Source of the DNA: Vibrio vulnificus NBRC 15645 = ATCC 27562
GTDB lineage: Bacteria; Pseudomonadota; Gammaproteobacteria; Enterobacterales; Vibrionaceae
NCBI RefSeq assembly: GCF_002224265.1
Contig: NZ_CP012882.1
Location: 434,001-498,000, forward strand
Reading direction: 5' to 3'
DNA length: 64,000 bases
The translations under genes were made by a program, and so were the position numbers. Positions 8,941 to 19,018 of the stretch are shown piece by piece. Numbering within the stretch: the stretch's first letter is position 1; each line of letters begins with the position of its first letter. The notes below the pieces were generated by a model that did no database searches, had not been told where the DNA came from, and saw only the letters and a list, made by a program, of their open reading frames with translations.

Positions 8941-9562
8941 ACAACCTCTTCATCTCAGACTCTTTATCTTCCTTAATATCAGAGTGTTAGTATTTTGCTT
9001 TTGAACGTCAGTTACTGCATCGTCTAATGCGCTGCCAACTAAGGTGAAACACCAATCTAAACGAGGTATAGGCAGCGAGTACAAGCCATCTGGTTAGGCT
9101 CAAGGGATGGAAGGCGATCATTGGGTGATGTCTCAAACACCCTTTGCAAGCTTCCAAAATACAAAAGGAGCTACTTCTAGCTCCCTAATCGATGAGTGGC
9201 CAATCTGTACGACAAACATTCCGTTACGGTATACAGATGCCTCGACGCCATAACTGGCATTCAAAATCCTCTTCCATTTCACCTCTGTTTGCCGCGCTTT
9301 TTTCGTTCCTGACCGTTTCCTTTATCGACAAACTGCCGACAACTTGGAGCGAGCACCTAAACTGGCAAAGGGCGGATTGTTGAGCTTTACTCTACAACAG
9401 TGGCCAAAATGGATGCGGACTATAACATAAATCGTCGAAAATGTCCGATCTTGGTCAAAGTTCCCAATAATCAGACTGTATCTCACCACAATTCACTAAT
9501 TAAACAGAACCATTTAGCATAAACATGAAACACTCATTCAGCCTCAGTTGAAAGGAAAAATC
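8941..9562. other. 622-base region with no convincing gene
   Basis: Contains a hairpin, GGAGCTA (9167-9173) with TAGCTCC (9178-9184), followed on the minus strand by CTTTTGTATTTT, so it looks like a leftward terminator although no leftward gene is visible upstream. A 63-codon rightward frame at 9192 has no ribosome site. The right end holds the promoter for the gene at 9563. Confidence 0.45.
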
Positions 9563-10354
9563 ATGAGACATCCACACCCCTCTTGTCAGAAAACACGCTG
9601 GCCACTCAGTCTCTTGCTGGCGTCTTGCGTTAGCACTGGAGCGCTTGCAGAATCCATTCAAATCCTCTACCCCAAGCAGATCACTAAACAAGAGCAGACG
9701 ATTATCGATACACTCGAGTCTTATCAAATCAACACGACCCTGCTCGATCTTTCTCATTCGCTCTTTCCGTTCAAAAAGACCTTAACCGTCAGCTATGGTG
9801 GCGATCAAGGTCCACTGTATGATCCCGAAACGCACACCGTGCACATTCCTTTTTCGTTTTACACCGAGTCACTCGATTATTTCCGTAAAAACGAGTATCA
9901 AAAAAACGGTGGAAAAAGCGCAGAAAGCGGTGCGATCAACACCATGCTTCACACCCTCCTTCATGAAGCTGGCCACGCCTACATTGCCGATCAAAACATC
10001 GCCATTTTGGGGAAAGAAGAAGATGCCGTGGACAATTTTGCCACCTTGTTGCTGATCGATTACGTCGAAAATGGCGATGAGATTGCCATCAGCGCAGCAG
10101 ACATGTTTGCTTTTGAGTCAGAAGACAAACCGGAGTATTACGATCTGGATGAATACATTGATGAACACAGCTTTGATTTGCAGCGCTATTTTGCCACGCT
10201 CTGTTTGGTCTATGGCAGCAATCCTGAGCGGCATTCCAACCTACTTGATGAAATAGAAAAAGAGTACCGCCAAGAGCGCACTGAGTTTTGCCAAGCGAAC
10301 TATCAAACCCTCAGTGACAACTGGCATCGCTATCTCACTAGCACGCCTGAGTAA
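9563..10354 (+). CDS. Exported putative metallopeptidase (DUF4344-like)
   Basis: 263 aa from ATG at 9563, preferred over an in-frame TTG at 9548 because AAAGGA lies eight bases upstream of the ATG. The N-terminus is a signal sequence; LASC at residues 19-22 is also a possible lipobox, so it may be a lipoprotein. The central HEAGH zinc-binding motif (within LLHEAGHAYIADQ) is followed by GKEEDAVDNFA, a plausible third-ligand acidic segment, which is the pattern of DUF4344 putative metallopeptidases. Substrate unknown. Monocistronic with a downstream terminator. Confidence 0.75.
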   Translation: MRHPHPSCQKTRWPLSLLLASCVSTGALAESIQILYPKQITKQEQTIIDTLESYQINTTLLDLSHSLFPFKKTLTVSYGGDQGPLYDPETHTVHIPFSFYTESLDYFRKNEYQKNGGKSAESGAINTMLHTLLHEAGHAYIADQNIAILGKEEDAVDNFATLLLIDYVENGDEIAISAADMFAFESEDKPEYYDLDEYIDEHSFDLQRYFATLCLVYGSNPERHSNLLDEIEKEYRQERTEFCQANYQTLSDNWHRYLTSTPE

Positions 10355-10398
10355 ACCGAACTCACCATAATCAATCGGATGCACAATTCATAGCCTCA

Positions 10399-10440
10399 AA
10401 AAATGATGAGAAACAAAATAATAACAATCTCATCATTTTT
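10399..10440 (+). terminator. Terminator after the putative metallopeptidase
   Basis: Eleven-base stem AAATGATGAGA (10401-10411) / TCTCATCATTT (10428-10438) with a 16-base AT-rich loop and trailing T-run. Confidence 0.6.
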
Positions 10441-10567
10441 ATTTCATAAAACCCTCCAATTTCACATTACCTTGGCGAAGGATTGGCTAAGCTTAAAGCA
10501 TTATTACAAGAACCATTGACTACGCTATTCGGCTTAACAATGCTGCTGTGACGCAAGGAAAGTTGTT

Positions 10568-12229
10568 ATGAATTTAACCATAAGAAAAAGATTGTATATT
10601 TTTTCAATCGTGCCTGTTCTAACCATTGCTCTGGGAATGATGTGGTTTACCTATCTGAAAACCACCGCATTTAATGAGCAACAAGTTGAAATCACTCGCG
10701 ACAACATGATGCGGATGAAGCAAGAGGAGTTGAAAAACTACATTCAAATGGCGAAATCCGCCGTGCAGCCACTGCTGAACCGCAAAGCGACACTGGAAGA
10801 AGCGCTGCCAGTGTTGCGCGAGCTCGAATATGGTGACTCTGGCTATGTGTTTGCCTATGACTCAAAAGGGACACGTATTGTTGTCGGCAAAAGTGATAAG
10901 GGCATTGGTGAAAACTTTATCAATCTCCAAGACCAAAAGGGCAACTATCTGATCAAAGATTTGTTGAAGAACGCTCGCACTGGTGATTTCACCACTTACT
11001 ACTTCCCAAAACCGGGCCAAACCACACCCCTGCCAAAATTAAGTTACTCCATTTTTATCTCGGAGTGGGATCTGATGATCGGCACCGGTTTTTACACCGA
11101 TGACATTGACGCCATCGTGATGGAGATGGAGAACACCGCTCACGATGCGTTGCAAACCACCCTTTCCGCTATCGCGTTTTTTGCCATCATTATTGCGCTC
11201 ATCGTCGGTGTGTTTGCCGTCTTCGTTAACCGCAGCATTATGCGACCGCTGGAAATGTTTGATGAATCGATTCGCTCCTTTGCCAGTGGCGACGCCGATT
11301 TGACCGCACGCATGGAAGATTTCAGCGTGCCAGAGTTCAAGCAATTGAGCCGCAACTTCAATCAGTTTGTCGGTAGCCTGCAAAACATCATTCGCAGTGT
11401 CACGGAAGTTGGCAATGACGTGGTCAGCGAAACGGACAATATGTCTCGCCGCGCAACCGAAGTGGATAACCTCGCCGCAGGTCAACGTGGGGAAACCGAA
11501 CAAGTGGCCACCGCCATGACAGAAATGACCACCACCGCCACCGAAATTTCCAGCAACGCCAGCCAAGCAGCGCAAGCAGCGCGCTACGCGGAGGAAAATG
11601 CCCATGAAGCGCAAACCATCGTAAACTCAGCCGCTTCGTCGGTACGTGAGCTCGCGGGTGAAGTCTCGAAAGCCAATGATGTCATTTCTCGCCTTGAGGG
11701 CGATGTGAAAAACATTTCCTCTTCTTTGGAAGTGATTCAAGACATTGCCGAGCAAACCAATTTGCTGGCGTTGAACGCCGCCATTGAGGCCGCTCGCGCT
11801 GGCGAACAAGGCCGCGGTTTTGCGGTAGTGGCAGACGAAGTTCGCAAACTCGCCAGCCGCACACAAGACAGCACGGGTGAAATTCATCAGATGATCAACC
11901 AGTTGAAAGCCGCATCGGATGCAGCGGTGAAAGCGATGGATGCCAGCCAAGCCCGTGGTGAAAGCACGGTAGAAGAAGCCAATGCCGCCGCCGCTGCTTT
12001 GCTAAAAATCATCGACTCAATTGGCACCATCATGGATATGAACTCTTTGATTGCCACCGCAACCGAGGAGCAAAGTATTGTTGGTCAGGAAATTTCAGAA
12101 AGAATCGTTGTGATTTCAGATCAAAGTAGTCAATCAGCAGACTTAGCTAACCAAAACCGCATGGGTAGCCAAAGCTTGAATAAGAAAGCGCACCAACTTT
12201 CTGATCTCGTCGGACGCTTCACCGTCTAA
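10568..12229 (+). CDS. Methyl-accepting chemotaxis protein with single Cache sensor
   Basis: 553 aa, AAGGAAAG before the ATG. Membrane span at about 10-30, periplasmic single-Cache domain at about 35-185 ([18 protein letters not shown]…[15 protein letters not shown]), second span at about 197-220, HAMP to about 275, then the signalling domain. The hairpin tip [35 protein letters not shown] is the CheA/CheW contact region. The ligand is unknown; single-Cache receptors often sense small organic acids. No CheR-tethering pentapeptide at the C-terminus. It is about 25 kb from the che operon, so its kinase partner is uncertain. Confidence 0.93.
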   Translation: MNLTIRKRLYIFSIVPVLTIALGMMWFTYLKTTAFNEQQVEITRDNMMRMKQEELKNYIQMAKSAVQPLLNRKATLEEALPVLRELEYGDSGYVFAYDSKGTRIVVGKSDKGIGENFINLQDQKGNYLIKDLLKNARTGDFTTYYFPKPGQTTPLPKLSYSIFISEWDLMIGTGFYTDDIDAIVMEMENTAHDALQTTLSAIAFFAIIIALIVGVFAVFVNRSIMRPLEMFDESIRSFASGDADLTARMEDFSVPEFKQLSRNFNQFVGSLQNIIRSVTEVGNDVVSETDNMSRRATEVDNLAAGQRGETEQVATAMTEMTTTATEISSNASQAAQAARYAEENAHEAQTIVNSAASSVRELAGEVSKANDVISRLEGDVKNISSSLEVIQDIAEQTNLLALNAAIEAARAGEQGRGFAVVADEVRKLASRTQDSTGEIHQMINQLKAASDAAVKAMDASQARGESTVEEANAAAAALLKIIDSIGTIMDMNSLIATATEEQSIVGQEISERIVVISDQSSQSADLANQNRMGSQSLNKKAHQLSDLVGRFTV

Positions 12230-12267
12230 CATCGGTACCGTTGCAAACGCGACAAAACAGCAACGAC

Positions 12268-12297
12268 AAGGGCAGCGACGCTGCCCTTCTCTTTTGT
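12268..12297 (+). terminator. MCP terminator
   Basis: Stem GGGCAGC (12270-12276) / GCTGCCC (12280-12286) followed by TTCTCTTTTGTTT. Confidence 0.85.
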
Positions 12298-12305
12298 TTG
12301 CGCAA

Positions 12306-12318
12306 TTTACACTGTAAA
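12306..12318. promoter_or_regulatory. parS2 centromere site 1
   Basis: TTTACACTGTAAA, a perfect match to the Vibrio chromosome-II parS palindrome TTTACAnTGTAAA bound by ParB2. It lies just beyond the MCP terminator. Confidence 0.85.
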
Positions 12319-12417
12319 CATTTCGTCTCGCTGGTGCTCTACAGATAGCGGTTTCCCCCATCGCTTACTCAGTGATCAACCTTCGATATCTCGCCGTCCC
12401 TTGGCAAGGCATTGGCG

Positions 12418-13185
12418 CTACATGCCTTTGAACAGATGCTGAGATCCGCGGCTGACTGGCAGTTTTTGCTCCCCGACCGTGACCGACATTCGCCCCGTAA
12501 AATCCTTCTGCACTTTCTCTATCGCCGCCACATTAACGACCGACGCTCGGTGTATTTGCCAAAACCGTTCGGGGTCAAGTTGAGCCAAAAGCTCCTTTAA
12601 CGACATGCGAATCAGGAACTCTTTTTTGGCAAGGGTGTGCACGGTGACATACTTCTCTTCCGCTTTAAAATAGAGCACATCATTCACCGAGATGAGATGA
12701 ATATCGTCCCCTAATGCCGCGCGAATCCACTGTAGATATTGAGGTTGAGCCGGTTTAGACAGCGCCTGAAGTTGGCTCAACAACGCTCCCACATCCGGTG
12801 GCGATACCGTGGGCTGTTGGCGCGCTTTGATGCGTTGGCAAGTGTCGATAAGACGCGCTTCGCTCAATGGCTTCATCAAGTAATCGATCGCTTGTTGCTC
12901 AAAGGCTTTCACCGCATATTCATCATAAGCGGTCACAAAAACGATGGTTGGACGATACTCACCACGATTGAGCTGTTTTGCCACGGCAATACCATCAAGC
13001 TCTGGCATGCGGATATCCAAAAACACAATATCGGGCTGAAGTTGTTCAATCGAAGTCAGGGCTTGCTGCCCATCCCCCACCAACGCCACCACCTCGAGCT
13101 CAGGCCAAACATCCGCCAACATGCGATTGAGGTGGTGTCTCAGTAGGGGTTCATCATCGGCAATCAACGCCGTCATTGAAGTCAT
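12418..13185 (-). CDS. LytTR-family response regulator
   Basis: 255 aa from ATG at 13185, which overlaps the kinase stop codon (TGATG), the usual sign of translational coupling; a longer in-frame start inside the kinase gene is unlikely. Receiver domain at 1-120 with acidic pair D10-D11 and phosphoacceptor D57 (FLDIRMP). The C-terminal half is a LytTR DNA-binding domain ([13 protein letters not shown]…[28 protein letters not shown]). It pairs with the LytS/YehU-type kinase just upstream and ends the seven-gene leftward operon; it may regulate that operon. Confidence 0.92.
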
Positions 13186-14288
13186 CACGCTTTCGCTTCC
13201 TGATTCTCTTGTTGCGGTGGCATTTGTATCACAGCACACACCCCACCGTGGCGACCTTCCAATAGAGTTAGCGTGCCTAGTTCACCAAACAAGGCCGCCA
13301 AACGTTGTTTAATGTTGTTAAGCCCGACCCCCATCCCCGAGCGAGAGTCTTGCCCAAAGCCCACTCCAGTATCCACGACGCGCAGCTCAAGGCCGAGTTC
13401 ATTTTTCATTACCCGGACCTCAACTTTGCCCCCTTGCACCTTAGGTTCAATCCCATGTGTAATGGCATTTTCCACCAAAGGTTGGATCAACATCGGCGGA
13501 ATCACACACCCTTTCAACGCCTCTGGGCAGTGAATGTGATACTCCAACCGCTCACCCAAACGAATTTTTTGAATCGCGATATAGGCATCGAGAATCTCCA
13601 GCTCACTGGCGAGTAACGTTCTCTCTTCACGCGAGCTCTTCAGCGTTGAACGTAATAAATCGGTTAAACGCGTCAGCATCTGTTGGGCTTTTTCCACATC
13701 ACAACTCATGAGCGCACTGATGTTCGCCAGAGTATTAAACAGAAAATGCGGCTCAATTTGGCTTTGCAATTGTTTGAGTTGACTCATTAACAGGGCGCGC
13801 TCTTGCTCGGCTTTCTCACGTTTCATCACTTCTAACTCGTGAGCAGCCAACATTTGCTGCTCTTTGGAATGAAAGTAGAAATAACACATCCCGCTAAACA
13901 ACAGTCCCATCAGCCCCACCGGAACCATATCGGTGATGCCAAAGTAATCCCCTACCCAAAAACGCGCATTGAGAATACCAAACAGCAAACATGCCGTTAG
14001 GGAGAGAAGGATTTCCGCGTTTCTTGGCATCATCGGGAAGAGCTTTTCGATCAGCCAAGAGAAGAACAACGCCGAATAACCGAAACCAAAGCTAATGATC
14101 AAATGGATATAGTAAGCGCCGCCCCAAACCGATAAGGTCAGCACCGACACAAACAAGCAGAAGATCGACGTCACGGCAAACGAGCGTAACCATCCGCTCT
14201 CAAGGGCTTGCGCATCGTCGTTCACTAAGTGATTGGATGACAACGCTTCCTGCGCGGCACGATTTTTTGCTACACGAGAAAAAAACAT
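13185..14288 (-). CDS. LytS/YehU-type sensor histidine kinase
   Basis: 367 aa. About four membrane spans at residues 30-160 with little periplasmic sequence, then a coiled linker ([23 protein letters not shown]). The His_kinase domain has the phosphoacceptor motif [16 protein letters not shown], followed by a HATPase with VVDTGVGFG and [11 protein letters not shown]. No separate sensor domain, so it may sense the membrane or its transporter neighbours. The ATG immediately follows the stop of the beta-barrel gene (TAGATG), with AGGGAGG upstream. Confidence 0.92.
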
Positions 14289-15623
14289 CTAAAACCTCCC
14301 TTTTAGATTCAAGACCATCATATGCTTATCCTCAATTTGAGCATACGCTGATTGGCTATCACCCGTTAAAAAGCGTGCGGCAAATTCCAATTCCACACTC
14401 TGCTGGCCAGTATCAATCCATTGGTAGCGAATCCACTGAGTTAGGATGACACCGCCATCTTCCGGCGAAAATAAGATATCGAGGGTTGGCGTAACATCCG
14501 CTAACCATTGCGGAGCGGAAATACCATGCCACATCATCCACGCGTTGCTGTCCCAACTCCAATGCAGCATCAGGTTGTGTTGAACTAAATTCGCATGCTC
14601 AAAACCTTGTGCATAACTGGCGGCCAGAGGTTCGGTATTGGGCTGCTGCGTCAACATACGCGCACGATCCATCGCTTGTTGCCACTGGCGCTTTGACCAC
14701 GCTCGGCTGTCGTACCAATATTCTGCCAATAAGGAGTGACCACTTTCGCTGGCCCAGTTCACACCGACCAACGCTTGCCATGCCTCTCCCTGCTCCTCAA
14801 CCGCCACAGGGGCAAACAGAGAATCAGGAAGTTGATAGCCGACGCTTTGATGCTGCCACAATGCTGAGCTATGCAGCGATAGCGCCTCGTTGAAGACCGT
14901 CCTTACACTGCCGCCGATTAGCCCTTGGCGTACATCGTCGTAATAGGCGATCCACTGCCATTCATGATCGTCATCCAGCCAGTAACGCCGAATTCCAGCG
15001 CCTCGCTGTTGCGCAGCTTCATCCAGCGCGCTTTGCTCCATTTGACTCCAACTGGAATCCGTGAACAGTAGCGTCCACTCTCCCGCTAAGTCATAGTGAG
15101 AAAACGAGGCAACGCCAGTGCCTTCTTCGGCCACCAAGGTCACTGGATTTTGTCGATAAGGTCGAAACAGATCCAGCGGGCGATAACCATAACCAACGCC
15201 CCAATCCAAACGTAATTTGCCAATGCTCACATCCAGCAGCCAATCCCCGACTTGCCACTCACCTAACCAAGCCAACTCACGCACCACCCACTGGCTATCG
15301 CGGCTCTCCCACCAAACCGAACGCTCGCCATTATTGAGGTAAAGCCCATCGCTGTAGAGGGCGAACGAAGAGGTCCATTGCCCCTGCTGAGTGTGATACG
15401 CCAGTTGTAAATCCAACATCGCGTTGAGTTCACTGCGATGCGCATATTGTGTGGTAGTGAATACAGATTGGCGAGATTGCGCCGCTTCGTAACTGAGCGC
15501 CCAATCCCACTCACTGCTCAGCTCCCCAGCCATTGCCCACCAAGGTAAAGTGCTAAGCAGTAGGCTATGTGCCCACTTCGCAGGCGACAGATAAGCAGGT
15601 CGACGGTGCACACAAACCTCCAT
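14289..15623 (-). CDS. Outer-membrane beta-barrel protein
   Basis: 444 aa. A signal peptide ends near WAMA-GEL. The mature part is rich in alternating aromatic strands (WDWALSYEA, WTSSFALYSDGLYL, WQWIAYYDD) and ends in phenylalanine (LNLKGRF), as expected of a BAM-inserted barrel. It resembles DUF1302/alginate-export-style barrels but I cannot name a family. AAGGAG precedes the ATG. It sits between a LolA-like periplasmic protein and a two-component system, suggesting the outer-membrane end of an envelope pathway run by the adjacent ABC transporter. Confidence 0.75.
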   Translation of the reverse strand: MEVCVHRRPAYLSPAKWAHSLLLSTLPWWAMAGELSSEWDWALSYEAAQSRQSVFTTTQYAHRSELNAMLDLQLAYHTQQGQWTSSFALYSDGLYLNNGERSVWWESRDSQWVVRELAWLGEWQVGDWLLDVSIGKLRLDWGVGYGYRPLDLFRPYRQNPVTLVAEEGTGVASFSHYDLAGEWTLLFTDSSWSQMEQSALDEAAQQRGAGIRRYWLDDDHEWQWIAYYDDVRQGLIGGSVRTVFNEALSLHSSALWQHQSVGYQLPDSLFAPVAVEEQGEAWQALVGVNWASESGHSLLAEYWYDSRAWSKRQWQQAMDRARMLTQQPNTEPLAASYAQGFEHANLVQHNLMLHWSWDSNAWMMWHGISAPQWLADVTPTLDILFSPEDGGVILTQWIRYQWIDTGQQSVELEFAARFLTGDSQSAYAQIEDKHMMVLNLKGRF

Positions 15624-15642
15624 TGATTTGCTCCTTAGTTAG

Positions 15643-16413
15643 CTAGAACTGCACCGAATCGGCCTTAGAGAGGTAGCTGGGATTGTAAAACTTATCCTCA
15701 AGCTGCCATGGCTGAACATCTTGATACTCAATGACGGTTTTCTTTGCTGGCTGAATATGATCGAGCAACGTCATTTCCGTCACGCTCAGCTCCCCGTTGC
15801 GCTCGCCACGGGTAAACCAAGCTTGCTTTGCCAACTTGCCAGAGCGTAGATAGAGATCCGCCTTGAGTGGAAAGTGCTCAGGTACGGTCAACCACAAATC
15901 GATGGTTTGATAACTGGCCCCTGAGGTTTTGGCCGTCAGCTGTAAGTGCTGTGTGGGCGTTGCCTGCCCTGACAGCGAGGACACGCTTTCCTCCGCTCTC
16001 CATATCGCTTGGTAGTCCTCACTCCAAGTGAGGGTTGAAATGTCCCCTACCGACGCTTCCCCCAGCAGTTTCTGCATTGGCGTGATGCGAATCGGTCGAC
16101 GGCTTTTTGGCATTTGCAACCAGTAGTTATCTTGCAGCATCAACATCTTTTGCCCCGCCTCTACGGCCGATTTAAAAATCACCAGAGATTCGCGATTTGG
16201 CCGTGTGTAAACGTGGTACTCACGGGTTTTGTCCAACTGATCGTTCTCATACAGGCTCACCAATGAGACCACACGCGCAGACGTTTCTTTGAGTCGGTAA
16301 TCGTCCGCTTGCTTGATCATGCTCACCACTTGTTCATCGCTCGGTTGAGCCGACGCCCAGTTTGAGGCGCAAAGCAGCGCCATCCATAAGCCAGCTTTTA
16401 TTGCGTTATACAT
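15643..16413 (-). CDS. Periplasmic LolA-like outer-membrane lipoprotein-sorting protein
   Basis: 256 aa with a signal peptide (cleavage near ASA-QPS). The fold features match COG2834/LolA-like carriers: TSARVVSLVSLYEND near the start, YHVYTRPNRESLVIFKSA and the typical QMLMLQDNYWLQMPKSRRPIRITPMQKLLG block. Such proteins accompany LolCE/MacB- or MMPL-type transporters and are thought to carry a lipid or lipoprotein across the periplasm. Its start overlaps the permease by eight bases. Confidence 0.82.
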   Translation of the reverse strand: MYNAIKAGLWMALLCASNWASAQPSDEQVVSMIKQADDYRLKETSARVVSLVSLYENDQLDKTREYHVYTRPNRESLVIFKSAVEAGQKMLMLQDNYWLQMPKSRRPIRITPMQKLLGEASVGDISTLTWSEDYQAIWRAEESVSSLSGQATPTQHLQLTAKTSGASYQTIDLWLTVPEHFPLKADLYLRSGKLAKQAWFTRGERNGELSVTEMTLLDHIQPAKKTVIEYQDVQPWQLEDKFYNPSYLSKADSVQF

Positions 16414-17671
16414 AGGTTAGCGCCTCCGTAATCGGTTTGTTTACCCCTTTGCGGGCTGAAAGATAGGCAGCCAGAAGGCAGATACACACCACGCCAACCG
16501 CCGCGATGGCCACCAGTTCAAATGAGAAATAAACCATCAGTGGGTAACCATCGGTTCTGCCTGGAGGCGGTGGCATTTGTACATCCACCACCATTAAAAG
16601 CAGTGAGATAGCACCACTGGCCAGCGCACCAACAAGGCTACCCAGCAAAGCCAATAGCCCCGCTTCACGTAAGAAGCCAATGATGATGTCGCGCGGATAA
16701 CTGCCCAGTGCCGATAAGGTACCAATTTCGCGGGTTCGCTCGGTGACCGACATGGTCATGGTATTAAACAGTGCCACAAACACCACCAACCCCATCACCG
16801 CCCCCATGATGCCGAAAATACGGTCATAAAGATCTTTCACTTTCTGATAGAAGAAGGCCCGCTCTTGCCAAGGCGTCAATTCCAGCTCTTGAGAAAACTG
16901 ACTCAGCAAAGCCGACAAGCGCTGCTGCACGGCGGCGGTTTTTTCGGTCTCAAACAGGAACACCGAAATCACACTCACTTTGTCTGTTGCCAGCAGCGAT
17001 TGCGCACTGTCAATGTGGATGAAAAGCTGACGCTTATCCAATTCAGGCACCCCTGTCGCGTAGACCCCACGCACCTTGAAGTCGTATGCATTGAGGGCTC
17101 CGTCCGTGGTGGTGGCCAACAGGGTAATCCAATCCCCCACCGTCACGTTGAGATTTCGCGCCAGATCCATCGCCAACATCACTTCCGGTTCCGCCGGATC
17201 GTAGCGCTGCCCCCTAGGGTTGGATAACGTCTTACCTTCTCGAACATCGAGAAATGGCCCTTTCATATCAAATTCGCGATCATTCACACCAATGCCGACA
17301 AAGATCGCCGACTTGCTGCCGTTGGAAATGAGACCATTGAACTCAATTCTCGGCTGCACACCACGCACCTCATTGAGGCCCATAACGCTGGCAATCAGGT
17401 CATCAGGCTGGCTTAAGCCATTGCTCAGAGGCATCTCTTCTTCTTTAGTAAAAAAGCCCGGCGTACTGATGGTAATGTGGCCAGTGTCTCTCGCCGTTGA
17501 CTCTTTGAGGCTGTCGTAGGTGTACAACCCAAACCCACCCGCACTGGTCAACGCGAACACCGCAATGGCAATGATCAGAACCGACAACAAGCTGCGGCGG
17601 CCATTACGCTTTAGGTTCAGCCACGCCAAGCGCAGCGAGTCAGGAAACAGACGTGCAACTAACTGGCCCAT
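16406..17671 (-). CDS. ABC transporter permease, FtsX/MacB/LolC type
   Basis: 421 aa. One span at about 25-48, a long MacB-type periplasmic domain, then three spans at about 285-405 (FGIMGAVMGLVVFVALFNTMTMSV…EIGTLSALGSYPRDII). The four-span FtsX topology and the TERTREIGTLSALG motif place it with LolC/LolE/MacB mechanotransmission transporters, which extract substrates from the inner membrane rather than import them. It overlaps the ATPase gene by 13 bases. Confidence 0.92.
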   Translation of the reverse strand: MGQLVARLFPDSLRLAWLNLKRNGRRSLLSVLIIAIAVFALTSAGGFGLYTYDSLKESTARDTGHITISTPGFFTKEEEMPLSNGLSQPDDLIASVMGLNEVRGVQPRIEFNGLISNGSKSAIFVGIGVNDREFDMKGPFLDVREGKTLSNPRGQRYDPAEPEVMLAMDLARNLNVTVGDWITLLATTTDGALNAYDFKVRGVYATGVPELDKRQLFIHIDSAQSLLATDKVSVISVFLFETEKTAAVQQRLSALLSQFSQELELTPWQERAFFYQKVKDLYDRIFGIMGAVMGLVVFVALFNTMTMSVTERTREIGTLSALGSYPRDIIIGFLREAGLLALLGSLVGALASGAISLLLMVVDVQMPPPPGRTDGYPLMVYFSFELVAIAAVGVVCICLLAAYLSARKGVNKPITEALTYV

Positions 17672-18354
17672 GAGATCACCTCCTGCTCGTGGTGCTGACG
17701 CAAGCGGCCATCCAATAGCTCAATAGTGCGATCGCAGCGTGATGCCATTCGCCCATCATGGGTGGCCACAACAAACGTGGTGGCTCGTTCATGGCCGAGT
17801 TGTTTCATGATGTCGATAACCAAATTGGCCGTAACGCTATCTAGGCTGGCCGTCGGCTCATCGGCGATCACTAAGGTAGGCCGATGCACCAACGCCCGAG
17901 CAATGGCCACCCGTTGCTGCTGACCGCCAGAAAGCTGATCCGGCAAGGCGTGTAAACTCTCCCCTAAGCCAACACGTTCGAGCATTTCAGCCGCTAACTG
18001 ACGCTGCTTGGTCTTATCTACACCATTGAGGTATAGCGGGTACGCCACGTTCTCTAGCGCCGTCATCACTGGCACAAGATTGAACTTTTGGAAGATAAAA
18101 CCGAGCTTTTCGCGTCGAAGTGTTGCCGCTTGATTGGCCGAGCGAGGGTAATCATCACCATGCAGCGTCACTTGCCCGGAATACTGCATATCCAATAACC
18201 CTAAGATGTTGAGCAGCGTGCTTTTTCCTGAGCCTGAAGGGCCACAAAGCGCCACCATTTCACCTTGTTCGATCGCCCCACTAACCGATTGCAGCGCAGG
18301 GACTTCCAATAGCCCTAACTGGTAATGGCGTTGCAGATTAGAAAACTGAATCAT
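17659..18354 (-). CDS. ABC transporter ATPase, LolD/MacB family
   Basis: 231 aa from ATG at 18354 (GGAGG seven bases upstream); a longer frame to 18408 lacks a ribosome site. Walker A GPSGSGKS, Q-loop FIFQKFNLVP, signature LSGGQQQRVAIARAL, Walker B LVIADEPTASLD and H-loop VVATHDGR are all intact. It powers the FtsX-type permease encoded next. Confidence 0.93.
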   Translation of the reverse strand: MIQFSNLQRHYQLGLLEVPALQSVSGAIEQGEMVALCGPSGSGKSTLLNILGLLDMQYSGQVTLHGDDYPRSANQAATLRREKLGFIFQKFNLVPVMTALENVAYPLYLNGVDKTKQRQLAAEMLERVGLGESLHALPDQLSGGQQQRVAIARALVHRPTLVIADEPTASLDSVTANLVIDIMKQLGHERATTFVVATHDGRMASRCDRTIELLDGRLRQHHEQEVISWAS

Positions 18355-18364
18355 AGAGCCTCCG

Positions 18365-19018
18365 TTAACCTTGCGCGTCGATTTGTGCCGATGCGGAGCG
18401 GGTATCAAGGTTGTCTCGATCTTGGTTTACCATCATGTCTAACCAAGTTTTGGCTTGCGGCACATCTTGTGCGCGCAAGGCCGCTTGAATGGCATAGCGA
18501 TAGACCCACGAGGTAGCAGCGAAGGGCTGCGCTTGAAAATCCGGTTCTGCTAACAACTCTAAATAGAGCTCATAGCCACGCTCGAAATGATTGAACATAT
18601 CGGGCAGAGAGGTAAACGTGGCGGCTGCCATCGCACGGGCAAGATAGCCCTCAGGCAGCCCTTGAATGCGCTGCTGCTCATTCTGTGAGGGCGGTAAGGT
18701 GTCGAGCATGCCTAGCCCTTTACTGATGGTCGCAAGCCCCTGCTCAGTCAACTTCATTTTGTTCCATGGCAAGAAGGCATCTCGTCCTTGCAAGGTTTGC
18801 GTGCTACCGAGGTAGACCAGAGAAAGTGGCTTGGCACCTTCTCGCTCGATCAAGGCGTTCAACTGACCATACACGTGATCCACCAGCGCTGTTTCCCCTT
18901 CCACCGCTAGGTTGTATTGATTGATCAAGGCTTGGTCTGGATTGGCCATGACCATAGGCGCGAATAAAAGGCTGGTCATCATTAGGCAGGTGGTGATGGT
19001 TTTCTTTTTCACTAACAT
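18365..19018 (-). CDS. Small exported protein heading the ABC/two-component operon
   Basis: 217 aa from ATG at 19018 (AAGGA ten bases upstream) rather than the longer frame to 19096. Signal peptide ends near VMA-NPD. The mature protein is helical with repeated A/L/Y-rich helices (GYELYLELLAEPDF, RYAIQAALRAQDVPQAKTWLDMMVNQDRDN), somewhat TPR-like. Family not recognised. It ends ten bases before the ATPase start, so it is the first gene of the operon and likely a periplasmic component. Confidence 0.65.
   Translation of the reverse strand: MLVKKKTITTCLMMTSLLFAPMVMANPDQALINQYNLAVEGETALVDHVYGQLNALIEREGAKPLSLVYLGSTQTLQGRDAFLPWNKMKLTEQGLATISKGLGMLDTLPPSQNEQQRIQGLPEGYLARAMAAATFTSLPDMFNHFERGYELYLELLAEPDFQAQPFAATSWVYRYAIQAALRAQDVPQAKTWLDMMVNQDRDNLDTRSASAQIDAQG

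Noticed and set aside
9500..9757. 85-codon leftward frame overlapping the putative metallopeptidase
   Set aside because: Antisense to a gene with a signal peptide, HEAGH motif and good ribosome site; no support of its own.
11039..11614. 191-codon leftward frame opposite the Cache chemoreceptor
   Set aside because: A shadow of the receptor gene: histidine- and glycine-rich antisense translation with no independent signals.
8245..14101. ATGATCA strings in gltS copy 2 (about 8245 and 8423), the Cache receptor (11891) and the histidine kinase (14095)
   Set aside because: They lack the GAAAGC prefix shared by the origin copies and are expected by chance in coding sequence.
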